A stretch of 64,000 nt of DNA, from contig NC_087065.1 in assembly GCF_963678635.1 (NCBI RefSeq), positions 36,607,888 through 36,671,887 on the forward strand, written 5' to 3'. The position numbers were made by a program, and so were the translations under genes. The stretch comes from Symsagittifera roscoffensis (taxonomy: Eukaryota; Xenacoelomorpha; Acoela; Convolutidae). This document shows positions 23,051 to 33,028 of this stretch, piece by piece (the first letter of the stretch is position 1; every line of letters starts with the position of its first letter). Under the pieces are notes generated by a model. The model saw only the letters and a list, made by a program, of their open reading frames with translations. It did not search any database and had not been told where the DNA came from.

Positions 23051-23562
23051 TGTGCTGGAGAAAAGCTGTCACCCAAAAATGTTTTTCGATTATAAATTTA
23101 TGCAAACAAATTCGAAGAATTTTAATTGGCTCGAAGTTCAAAAAATTGCATTAAATATTTGATTAATTTGACAACCTTCAACAGCATCGATTTTTAGCGT
23201 GAGAGTGCGGCACATTTTGGCAAAACACGGCTTTATTGACAGACGGAAACCTGTCAGTCAAGGTCGGCTAAGACTGTTTTTTGAACTAGTTTAAATAGCT
23301 AAGCAAAACAGAAAAAATTATATTGCGGGGTTCAAAACCGGTTGCGGAGCGTAAATTTATGTCCCGTCAAGTTCGGCGCATGCTTGAGTTTTAGCAGGGC
23401 GGTTACCTATGCAGGCTTCGAACCTGCTCCGAACCCTCCGGGACGCACTGTGTATACGTTCGGCTACTGTCCTTTTATTATATGCTAATATGCAACTATA
23501 GTTCAAAGTTGTATTATATGCATTTTTTCATTTTTTCTTAATTCACTATTTGATCAGCAACA
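23051..23562 (-). repeat. BEL-1 5' LTR
   Basis: 512 bp, TG...CA on the minus strand, homologous to the 3' LTRs but clearly diverged. It carries both pol III-like boxes: TAGCCGAACGT at 23466-23456 and GGTTCGAAGCC at 23424-23414. The T-arm stem around the B box (GCAGG/CCTGC) is perfectly paired in this copy. Confidence 0.85.
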
Positions 23563-25124
23563 GTAAGTGGTATATCGCAATTATCGTCCCTATTATTTTT
23601 TTGCAAAAAACCAAAAACAACGTATTGTAAAAAATCAAATTTGCTCAAATTTTGGTCACAATTTTTTTGCTGAGTGCGTACGTGCTATGCAATGGAAAAT
23701 GAAAACAATGAAAAAAAAACAGCAGTACGGCTTGTCACGCAAATTGACGCGAATTAAAATCTGATTGATCAGAAACATTGTCTTTAAAGAAACAGTCCAA
23801 AATTCGATTTAATTGAAGTTTTGAAAATATAGTTTTTTATTGTGACGTGATCGATCTACATGCTTGTGCATTTTTTCAAGAGAACTGGCGCAAGATCTGC
23901 GACCGCAATCCAATATTTTGATCAAATAGAGCTCGAATGGTTTATATGTGATAATTTCATGCGTTTTAAGAAGTTTTGAGCCTGAATCATTTTTGGTCTG
24001 AAATATTGGCAAAAATTAACATGTTATTTTTTGACGTTTAACTGGGGTGAGTTTGGATATGGAACCTTCTGAACTTTTTTCCGAAATTGGTCATTCGGTT
24101 TTGATTTTATTATCGATGTTGTTTTATCATCTTAATGCCTCTGCAGGCTTTTAACAAGGTTCAAACTTTTCGGAAAGACAGCGTCTGATCAAAAACGTGA
24201 AAGTAAAACGTTGTTTCAAAACTGCTCGGAAAGACAATTTTGCAACAAAACAAACCATTTCTGAATTCAGCTAACATTTTCCAAATCGGTCATCACTCTG
24301 CCGGCCAACCTTTCGTGCATTAAAAAATCATTAGTCCAAGTTAATAAGTTTATTCTAGATAGTTAGTTTTTAAAGACTTCAATCCAAATTTGGGCATTTT
24401 CAAAAGCACTCAAGGTCAGTTTTAGCTGTTGTTATTAAAAAGAAGCAAGTTCCAAGCAAAAATCAAAAGGTAGATCAATCTCGCTAGAACGATTGGTTTG
24501 TTGCTTTGTTATATGCTTTTTTACTATTTAAGTCTTGAATGCATCACGAGGCCAAACTGTGTATTTTGTGAATTGTAAGCGAATTCCGCAATAAGGACGC
24601 TACTTTGTTCTTTGTTTGTTCTTTCATTCTCTTGGATCGTTCCGACACAATTTTTACGTTTTCAAATACTTGTCTTTGGATTCCATAACCTACAAACACC
24701 AATTTGTGCTCCTATCCATTGCACATTTTGGCCTCGTAATGTGTTTAATAGATGGAGATTTCTTTCATTTTGAATTTTTCATTATAGTTTGGGCAGTTTG
24801 TGGAAAATTGAATTCTGATTGCACAAAACGTGTTTTGGTGAACCGACAAATAAAATTAGCGTATACTGACGCCAAAAAAAATTGTTCGGCCAAAATTTGA
24901 AATAAATTAGTAACAAAGGGTGACGAGACTGAATGCCGAATTGCTGAAGGAAGAAACGAATTCATCTCAATCCGTTGCTAGAGCCAGCAGTCATCCATGC
25001 ATACAAGCCCAAAACAAATTGTCGATAAACTTATGCATTTTACACGATCAAACTCAACTTTATAAACAATTCTACCTTATCGAACAAAACAATTTGGGAT
25101 ACAAAATGACAAGATTTTTAATAA
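23563..25124. other. Non-coding stretch right of BEL-1
   Basis: No domain is visible. 24530-24780 shares patches with 52540-53250: TGTATTTTGTGAATTGTAAG-like sequence, and CAATTTGTGC..CC..TGCACA.TTTGGCCTC. This suggests copies of one old interspersed repeat. Confidence 0.5.
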
Positions 25125-26118
25125 AACAAGATTGCTCATAAGTCAGTGAAAAGACCTGAATGTTCCGCCTGCCCCTTTATCGTATCGAACAGTTTTTGGG
25201 GGAACAAAATAAGGAAAATAATAATTGCTTGGGCAATACCAAAGATCAAGTGTAAAAAAATAAGTCATCCGAAAGTAATACCACCAATTACTTTCGAAAG
25301 TAAAACCGTTCCCAATTGATAATTCAAATCAATTGGGAACGGTTTTATAGTGTGGGATAATTCGCCACGCATATATAATTTGCGTTTTCAGAGATATTAT
25401 TAAAGTCTTGAAAGTGCGCATAAATTAGTCCAGAGCCCATCTTCAGACACCAATGTTTAAAGGGATAAAAAGGGGTAAAAAATTGTTTGTTGAAAATTAA
25501 TCCTTTTATCGCCGAAAATGACTGAATGTAAAACCCACCCCGAGCTTAAATATTCCGGTTTCTTCAAAAGGCGAGTTAATAATATCAATTTAGTGCAAAC
25601 AAGACTGCTCATATGTCAGGGCAAAGCCCTGAATGTTCCGACTGTCCTTATCGAATAGTTCTTGATATAAATTCTTATCGAATAGTTTTTGAGAAAAGAA
25701 AATATTGAACGCCTATTAAATTTGGACAAAGTCAAGTGTGAAACTCTGAGTCGTACGAAATTAATACGACCAATTAGCCAGCCTCAACTCGATTTGGAAC
25801 GATTTTAATGTGCGGGATAATTCACCATGCAACAATAGTTCGCGTTACGCTCTAAGCAATATGAATAAATTCTTAAAAGCGCCGATAATTTAGTCCAGAT
25901 CATAGCCAATTTGGCAATTGTCCAACCCCCAGAACTTAACAAAAAACAATCGGAGGTAAGCTATCTTTTTAAATTTGAAATCAGAAAGCCGATATCTTCA
26001 ATGGGGTATAAAAAATTTTGTTGAAAACTATTATTTCGATCGGCGAAAACTGACTGTGTAAAAAAACCACACCGAGCATAAATATTCCGTTGTCTTCAAA
26101 AGTCGGAACTATAAATTA
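25125..26118. repeat. Diverged tandem repeat, two units of about 460-520 bp
   Basis: Unit 1 (about 25125-25585) and unit 2 (about 25597-26118) share, in order, ACAAGA.TGCTCATA.GTCAG, CCTGAATGTTCCG, GGATAATTC.CCA.GCA, TAGTCCAGA and AAATATTCCG. They are strongly diverged in between, so the duplication is old. There are no reading frames of note. Confidence 0.65.
25301..25347. repeat. Perfect 20-bp inverted repeat (hairpin)
   Basis: TAAAACCGTTCCCAATTGAT at 25301-25320 is the exact reverse complement of 25328-25347, with a 7-nt loop (AATTCAA). Just left, CGAAAGTAAT and ATTACTTTCG around 25270-25296 form a second, 10-bp stem. The other tandem unit lacks both stems. Confidence 0.85.
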
Positions 26119-26820
26119 TAAAGGAAACAAAATAGCTTCTCTAGATGCTTCTTTGCAAGCTCTTTTTTCCGATTGCAGCTACGTTTTCTGGGTTTAACCT
26201 AACAACTATAATTTTCGTTTTTAATGAACTTATCCGACAACGTTAAAAGTTTTGAAGCAATTATGACCTTACGGCAGTGAAAAGGCATCAAAATTGCTGC
26301 CCAATTTTTTGAATAACTTCAAGACCAAAACTTCAAAACAGTTTTTAGTCAGCAGTGAACTGCGATGCAACTTTTCAGTAAAAGTGACACATGAAACGTC
26401 AACAGCAAGGCAAAATTTTACTTAATGATAAAAAGGACTGTTTCGAACATTAGTTAATGCCATATGGTCATAAGAGCAACGAATTTGAACAAAATTAATT
26501 TAATTAAAGGTGCTCAATTCGACGTCGGATTTCATTTATCACTGATTTCCACACGTAAAAACGGTTTACAAAAAGCTAATTAAGCTAAATTACTCAGGAA
26601 TTTGATCGATTAAAGTGCTCAAGGTCACCGATATAGGCCAACAATTTGCCCTAACTATATTTATAGCTTGAAGGTCAAAAATTTTAGAAAATTTTAGTTT
26701 TCCGTTAAATTTGTTCAAAACTATAAATGGTGGTCTAAAAAACTTCAAATTATAACTATAAATGGTTGTCTAAATTACTTCAAATTATGTTTATTTCAGC
26801 GCGGAGTTGACTCATCAGTT
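26119..26820. other. Non-coding AT-rich stretch
   Basis: I see no gene, repeat or domain here, only a local near-repeat at 26724-26800 (ATAAATGG.TGTCTAAA..ACTTCAAATTAT twice). Confidence 0.5.
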
Positions 26821-26836
26821 TTTTATTTTGTGGCCT

Positions 26837-26938
26837 GGAACATGAGCTGCTGCACTTCGAAGTCGGCGAGGAAGTCGCGGATGGAGAGAATGTTGTGACA
26901 ATAGAACAAGATTACTCTATATGCACTCTCATTGCATC
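26837..26938 (-). CDS. Candidate terminal exon of an unidentified host gene
   Basis: On the minus strand a GC-richer frame with coding-like codons reads VILFYCHNILSIRDFLADFE, then VQQLMFQATK and a TAA stop at about 26837. A possible splice acceptor (GCATATAG) lies just upstream near 26930. A second patch at about 26985-27025 reads HKVQLAQSPDDLDA then a stop. It is also GC-richer and could be an alternative end or another exon. I do not recognise a family. The composition contrast with the AT-rich surroundings is the main argument. Confidence 0.35.
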
Positions 26939-27029
26939 AATTTAACATTCGGCCATCTAAAACTAACCAAATTTAGGCATCCAGATCATCCGGACTCTGG
27001 GCAAGCTGCACCTTATGTTTTCTAGTACT

Positions 27030-28798
27030 ATCATTTCGATAAAACAATAGAGAACACGAAACAAATTTTTATAAATTCCTCAATTTTTATTTGGTATTTT
27101 TTTAATGTTTCAAATGAAGACCAGATTCTTGATAAGAACAAACTAGGTCGTTTCTCGGAGACTCGGGATATTTTCTGAAAAGTTTACTTGCTTTTATTAT
27201 TGTATTACCATTAGGAAAAACTTAATTTTTTCTGACTGAGTTTCCAATCTTTGCTTTAAGATCGAAACTTTACAACCAATTTTTCTCGATATTAGAGAAG
27301 TTTTCGGGTTTTCTCACTGCATCTTGAATCACGCTTTGAAGCTTATTTGAGGCACCTAATTTGGAAAAAAAAAACGAATTTTAAATTTTCCCACCTTCCA
27401 GGTGGCCGCACCATAATTTGAGAAAAGTCGATCGTTGCACTATAAAGGTAAAGATACCCACAAAAAATTCTGCAATAATTTTTGAAGGCCTTTTTGAAAG
27501 CAAGATTTTGCAATTTTTGAACGCCTGCAAGGTCCCAAAAAATTGAGTAGATTAGGTTGTATTTGTGACAACATATGGATATGAAATTTAAAAATACATA
27601 TAAGAAATGGGCATTTTTTGTTGCGAAAAACTATTGCTTGTTTGCTATTGCTTTTATATTAATTTTAGGGGATACAAAATATATTTTTCAAATAGACAAA
27701 CTAAGTCTTACGAGAATCTTTTCGAATATAGTGTAAACTTAAGTAAAAATTGCAGCAGTTTGTGCTTATTTTGGTAGAGATTTTGCAGATACTGACTCCG
27801 ATGAGGCGTGATCGATTTCAATCATATGCAATCTTTAATAAATACCAAAATCGAACTCTTCTATTCATTTTTGGGCCTTTTAAGAGTTAAATTGATGCCT
27901 GCTCTCAACCATCTGAAGTAAGAATATAACTCCCCCTAATATGGTCAGCTGCAGCGATGCCCCTGTGTTACAACCCAGATGCGCCAGCTCCTAAACAGAT
28001 TTCATTCATTGCTTTTGTTCCGACCAAACCTACTGTTATGCCTCTAATTATACTGCATTTATTGGTATTTGGACTTGAATCACCTCTACTCCTTATTTTT
28101 ATCTCAGTAATCATTTCTTTTCCTGATTTTTTAACGCTTTACGAGGATAACTATTTAAAAACTCAGACACAGCAACCAGCTATTCTTATATTTTGTAGAA
28201 AGTGCTTTTTTTGCTGCATTGAAAACAATAAAAACAAATTCGAGAAATAATAGCAGATTGCGATTGATATGCAAGTGGCACTAGAACTTTCGACAAAAAT
28301 TCAAAAATTCAAAAAAATATTATTAGTTTCCCAAGGAAAGCATAAACTGATACCGCCAAGTTTTCGTGGAGCAGATTTTTAGAAATTTTTATATATTTTT
28401 TAAATTTTGATTAAATTGAGCTTAATTTGATATGTAAAATATTTGTAATTATTATGATGTTGCTCATATATAGAATTTCAGCGTAAGGCTTGACATGGTG
28501 CTTAATTTGTACAGTCATTTTTAGGTAGCTCAGGGATTATTTGAAATGACGTTTTTTGCTATTTTTTTATTTGCATTTTGAAATAATGAATTTCCGAGAC
28601 AAAAACATTTCATTATAAGCCATTATAGATGTGAAATTTAGACCGCGAAGGCAAATATATTGTCATTATAATATTTTACTTTTGAAAAAAACTAAAACTA
28701 GCAACTGCAATGTACTGGAAATGAAATAAATCAAAACAAAAATGCAAATTCCATCAAAAATACTGGGATGCCATTGATCAATGGAAATTTTAAGACTG
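27030..28798. other. Non-coding AT-rich stretch
   Basis: No supported gene. A 97-codon hydrophobic frame at 27957-28250 (+) has no recognisable domain or splice context and is probably chance. Confidence 0.5.
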
Positions 28799-29773
28799 CC
28801 CGCATCCAATTTCAAGCATTAATAATCAATTATATTACGATTTTAGTACCAGTCTTACTAAAATTGAGAAACAATCGATTTTAATTAATTAGTAAGCGAT
28901 TATAATCTCTCTTTTTAAAATCAATTTGCAATTAATTATAATTCCATTATTATCAATTATAATCGATTATTTATTCGTCTATTTTTCGATACAATTATAA
29001 TCGATTATAATTGATTATAATCCATTATTTTTACTAAAATTTCTAGTTCTTTAGTTTTGCACAAAAATCCATTATAATCGATTATAATTGATTATAATCC
29101 CTTTTGTTTGTCAATTTTGTCTTCGAAGCTGCATCTAAATTGCTTATATTTTATGCTTTTTGTAGACGTTGGTTCCTATGAAAAATGAGAAAAACATTTT
29201 TCAAGTTTTCCAATTAATTCAAATTGATAATTTTTTTTTCATTTCTTCCCCATTAGAGTTGTTTTGTGATGCATATTTTAAGCTTTTTTAAACACCAAAA
29301 CATCAGCTAATTGATTTAGTTTAATGATTGATTCGGAAGATTTATTTCTCATTTACCGCGGGAATTTTTCCGATCATATGAAAGGATCTCTATGAAAACT
29401 TTTGTTTCATGGAAAAATTTAGTGTTCAGATGAACCAAAATGTTCAAGAGATCTCTCTTTTAGAGATTTTTTATTGACACAAAAATAATAACCCATAAGA
29501 TATAATTCGAATATAGTTTTGAATTGACAAAATTCGGCAAAGTAAGAGGTTATAATCGATTATAATTGATTATAATTGATTTTAAGTGTTTTTTTGTCAG
29601 AACTATAATCAATTATAACCGATTATAAGAGATTATAATCTTTTGAAAAATATCACGATTATAATCAATTCTTTAAACACCTAATTCTGGTAATTATAAC
29701 CAATTATAATTGTTTAAAAATCATCATAATAATCTGTTATAATCTATTACTTACGCCTAAACTTAGATGCGGG
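28799..29773. mobile_element. MITE-like element with about 37-bp terminal inverted repeats
   Basis: The left end (CCCGCATCCAATTTCAAGC...) and the reverse complement of the right end (CCCGCATCTAAGTTTAGGC...) agree at about 28 of the first 37 positions by eye. The interior holds two clusters (28895-29100 and 29545-29760) of the palindromic motif ATTATAATCGATTATAAT. There is no transposase frame, so it would be non-autonomous. I could not see a convincing target-site duplication. Confidence 0.6.
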
Positions 29774-29804
29774 TGGCTATATTGTGATTACGTCCTGAAC
29801 TAAC

Positions 29805-29890
29805 CTCGTCTAAAATGTAGAAGTGCAGACACGGATAGAGTGACAGCAATCGTGCAAAGTAATCAAAACATCTCCCACATTGTGATTCAT
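29805..29890 (-). CDS. Candidate internal exon, unidentified gene
   Basis: On the minus strand CFDYFARLLSLYPCLHFYIL then DE is followed by a good donor, GAG|GTTAGT (exon end 29805). The acceptor side is unclear. It may belong to the same minus-strand gene as the exons at 31.2-32.4 kb. No family is recognised. Confidence 0.3.
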
Positions 29891-30355
29891 GTCTTAATCA
29901 TTTTTTCGGGAACAGAACACATCAAAGATTATCGATATTTTATTTGTTTTAAAATAAGAGGCAGGTTCTTCTTTTCTACTTAGGATTTTTTATGAGAAGG
30001 GTTTATTTTTGGAAAATAATCGAAACATATAGACTAATTCGTTGTGGGCCGCCGTTAAAATTGATTTTCTGGGTTTGCCCAAAATAGTAAGATGCCTAAT
30101 TCGCAAAAAGTTGCTGATTTTTGTGCCGCAGTCTAAGTTTTGGCTAAAAAAAAACAAGCTGAGAAACCTTATTTGATTTTTTGAAAGTTTTATACTTAAA
30201 AACTGCGCTTTTTTGAGGACTGGCACCAAAAACTCTAAGGTTGATAGTCCATCAAAAGGTTTCATAAAAGAGTACCAAGGGCGAAATTCTTTTGGGTAGC
30301 TAGAGTTACGATTTACTGAGGTGAGTTTCGTCCATGCATCTCCCAATACATCCAC

Positions 30356-31180
30356 CCATCAAAACTAAGTCATTTTCTTTTTCGATTTTGGCATATTTTA
30401 TGGATGAAGTTGAATTTCGCTCACAGTTGTCTAAAGAGTGAAAGTAATCTTCGGACTTTTTACTCTTCTGCCATTTTCATGCCGTAGTGTTTCAGCAATA
30501 ACAAAAAACGCGTTTTTAGCATGTTCATTTTTATTTTGTGGAAAACTTTCTATTCATATAAGAAACTTTCTCCTCGCCTATCATAAGTTTCAGATTTTCC
30601 AGAATTTGCATTTCAGAGAAAATAAAAACACTTTCTCCAAATGTGGAGAAAAACTAATCTGCGATTTGTTTCTCAGACTAATCAAAAACTAGGAGTGTAT
30701 GAGTAGAGTCAGGGGCGGATCTAAGATTTTCTCGAGGGGGCGGATTTTCAAAAAACTTTGAAAATTAATTTTGTCGACCTTTTTTTAGGTCGACCAAATT
30801 GATTTTCCGAGCTCTCTCGGAGTACTAAAAAGACCCTGGTTTGGCCAAATTTTCCTGCATTCACTACATATTACCTTCAAACAATACACTGCTTCAATTT
30901 TATCAGAAGGCTTGTGTATCATTGCTGAATTTAAAAAAAGTCAAATAAAAATTCTGCAACCGAGCACTCTCACCAAAAATGTGGAAGGATTCGGATAGTT
31001 TTTTCTACCCAAAATCAAGTGCCGCGAATAAAGGTCCAGATGGAGATATCATAGTAAAGCTAGTTCTGACTTGATTGGAGCTGCAATGACAAAGGAGATT
31101 TTTTGAGAAAAATTAGAATTTTTGCAGAATTTAGAGCAAAGTTAGGAGATTCTTTTCAGAAATTTTCTAGGTTGCTGTCA
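30356..31180. other. Non-coding stretch, possible intron
   Basis: No exon stands out. 30715-30850 is a GC-richer patch beginning GGGGCGGATCTAAG with an inverted pair GTCGACC...GGTCGAC (30774-30797). It is similar in style to 1600-2000 and is probably a decayed interspersed repeat. Confidence 0.45.
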
Positions 31181-31186
31181 CTCTAT

Positions 31187-31400
31187 CACATGAGTGAATT
31201 TGAACCCGGTTGACCTTGGGCTAAGAGTGATCGGGTAGAGTAGGCAAAGTATGTCCTTATAAGGGAGGTGAGGGTGAGAATGAAGTCGAAGATGAGTCTA
31301 GCCTGCTGCAGACAGAATCTCTCCATCTTGTGACGCGTGAATAACTTCCAACTGGTCAGCGCCAGACAAGTGCCAGCCAGAAGCATCTTCCAATTATGAA
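31187..31400 (-). CDS. Candidate 3' exon of unidentified membrane-type gene
   Basis: A minus-strand frame reads MLLAGTCLALTSWKLFTRHK, then RLIFDFILTLTSLIRTYFAY, and stops (TGA) near 31187. Two hydrophobic segments suggest membrane helices. A pyrimidine-rich stretch with AG (GGAAG) precedes it. The upstream exon ends in phase 0 and this frame is consistent with that. The acceptor is weak. Confidence 0.35.
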
Positions 31401-31675
31401 ACACAAAAAAGAATCCAACGATATAAATCGAAAGTGAACTTTTTATGTAATTTGGTAAGATTTTAGCTGATATTTCACGAATAATTCCAGATAAAAATAA
31501 GTACTTATGTTATGTGCAGTCGTATAATTAGTAAAAACGTTACCTCAGAAATTTTTCCAGTTGCTGACAAGAAGACGGAAACTTATTCAAAAACTTCAAT
31601 AAAAATGGAAAATAAACTGTTTTAATTTAAAAAAGCAAGAGTTTTGGGTACAATTTCGGCATTTGTTATCCTCAC

Positions 31676-31939
31676 CTGGAATACAGTCATGTAGAGAAAG
31701 TAGAGGTGAAATGTCTTGGAGAAGAGATTGAATACTATGACGTCACAGGTGTTGTTCAGTGACTCATCCCCACACTCGCCCCCTGCCGAAATCCAATCCC
31801 AGTTGTGCTTGTGCTGCTGCTGCTGCTGCTGCTGCTGTTGCTGCTCATTCAGATAATGATGCTCACTGTCCGTTATTAGGTCATCAATTTGCCCAGATGA
31901 AAACTTCTCGTGCTGAATCGATAGGTCATCGCCCAAAAG
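31676..31939 (-). CDS. Candidate internal exon with polyQ, unidentified gene
   Basis: 264 bp (88 codons) open on the minus strand, bounded by an acceptor (TTTCACAG|CTTTTG) and a good donor (CCAG|GTGAGG). It encodes LLGDDLSIQHEKF, an acidic stretch, ten Gln from a CTG-type repeat, CGDESLNNTCDV, and an aromatic segment (FHLYFLYMTVFQ) that may be a membrane helix. Both splice sites and the phase agree with the neighbouring candidate exons. I do not recognise the protein family. Confidence 0.5.
31812..31845. repeat. (CTG)n trinucleotide repeat encoding polyQ on the minus strand
   Basis: About ten CTG/TTG triplets. On the minus strand these are CAG/CAA codons within the candidate exon; on the plus strand they would give polyAla. 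Confidence 0.9.
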
Positions 31940-32208
31940 CTGTGAAACAGATACCTTCAAATTGCATATTAGATACAGGTTCAAAACTTGAAGTCGAATT
32001 CAAAATGCTCATAAGCTCTAGTTTTTTATTATTTTTTAGAAATTAATTTTTGCCGAAAAAAATGATACGCATTTTAAAAAACATGATTGTTTATTGGGTT
32101 TTTGCTTCTTAAAGTTAAAATCTAAAGTCCTCTTTGCAAAATGGTCAGAACACTCTGTGTTACTTGTAGAGTAACCGTTAATTGTTAAAAATGGTCTCAA
32201 TGGCTCAC

Positions 32209-32433
32209 TGATGTTGCCTGGTTGTCTTCAATTCTGAAATAGACAGCGGGTGTGATACATTGGCCCAGAAGGAGACCCAGTCCGAGTATGTAGCCCAAAA
32301 TGGCAGCCCCGTGGGTGCGTTTCCAGCCGACATGTGCGAACCAGAACTTATTGCCGGCGTGAGGTATTGCGTATGCAGGTCCAAGACGCTTCTGACGACC
32401 TGCTAATAGTTTACTCAGCGCTTCAAAAAACAT
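32209..32433 (-). CDS. Candidate exon of unidentified membrane-type gene
   Basis: A minus-strand frame reads MFFEALSKLLAGRQKRLGPA, then WKRTHGAAILGYILGLGLLL and GQCITPAVYFRIEDNQATS. It ends in phase 0 at a donor (CATCA|GTGAGC). The Gly/Leu-rich segment looks like a transmembrane helix. The 5' boundary is uncertain; the Met at 32433 may be internal, since an AG is available nearby. No family identified. Confidence 0.45.
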
Positions 32434-32637
32434 TCGTGTAATAAGTTCTTTTTTTTCCTTGAAAAATCATTCTGATTCTGCTGGTGTTTTGAATATATAC
32501 AAAATTAATCATATTTTCTGTTATATCGGAATCAACCAGCTGCATAATAGGTACGCCTGTCTAATGCTTGCTTTTCAATATCACGTTTTGATCAGGTCAT
32601 TCTCTATGAGAACAAGGATTGCGGTTATTGTGCAAGT

Positions 32638-33016
32638 TGGAACCAGATCTAAACTAGTATTTATCATTGGTTATTATTATGACATTTTATCTCTACAAAA
32701 TATTAAATACTTACCAATCATACTCCATCAAACTAACAACCCACTTATTTGTAAGTGTTGAAACTACTTATAGTTTCAACACCAGAGCAATTTGAATTAA
32801 ACTTAGAATACAGTTGTTCTCATTCTGGAACTAACTCGCATAAACCGGTGTACACTAGATCTTTTGAGACTAGAAGATATAAGATTAAGATTAAGATTGG
32901 TATTAGACTAAGAAGTTGCACGAATCTATCCGGCCGAAAATAAGATAGCGCGACGAGCAGATGGTGTATCTTATCTGAAATTACTCTATGAGTTATAGCC
33001 AAAAGGATATAACTCA
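32638..33016 (+). repeat. Gyp-B 5' LTR
   Basis: Begins TGGAACCAG and ends ATAACTCA. It is followed after TC by TGGTGCGACC (33019-33028), the primer-binding-site candidate. The same arrangement occurs in Gyp-E (TGGTGCGGCC). It includes a hairpin pair GTTGAAACTA...TAGTTTCAAC at about 32757-32781. Confidence 0.9.
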
Positions 33017-33028
33017 TCTGGTGCGACC

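Larger units (their letters stand above)
15061..23562 (-). mobile_element. BEL-1: degenerate but full-length BEL/Pao retrotransposon
   Basis: LTRs at 15061-15548 (3') and 23051-23562 (5') bound about 7.5 kb. On the minus strand it reads gag (DUF1759-like), protease (DUF1758-like), RT, RNase H and integrase (DUF5641-like end), the standard BEL/Pao order. A primer-binding-site candidate, TGGTGCCGCAACCC, sits 3 nt inside the 5' LTR (23034-23047). A polypurine-like GGGGTGAGGA precedes the 3' LTR. The LTRs differ clearly from each other, so the insertion is old. Frameshifts and stops occur throughout. Flanks AAAGC and GTAAG do not form a target duplication. Confidence 0.9.

Noticed and set aside
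27957-28250. 97-codon hydrophobic plus-strand frame
   Set aside because: No domain, no splice or promoter context and AT-rich codons; likely chance.
29990-30355. 121-codon minus-strand frame as a further host exon
   Set aside because: Splice signals are weak and composition is not coding-like; not enough support.
31759-32046. Plus-strand frame with polyAla
   Set aside because: It is the shadow of the CTG repeat; the minus strand has splice sites and consistent phase, so it is preferred.
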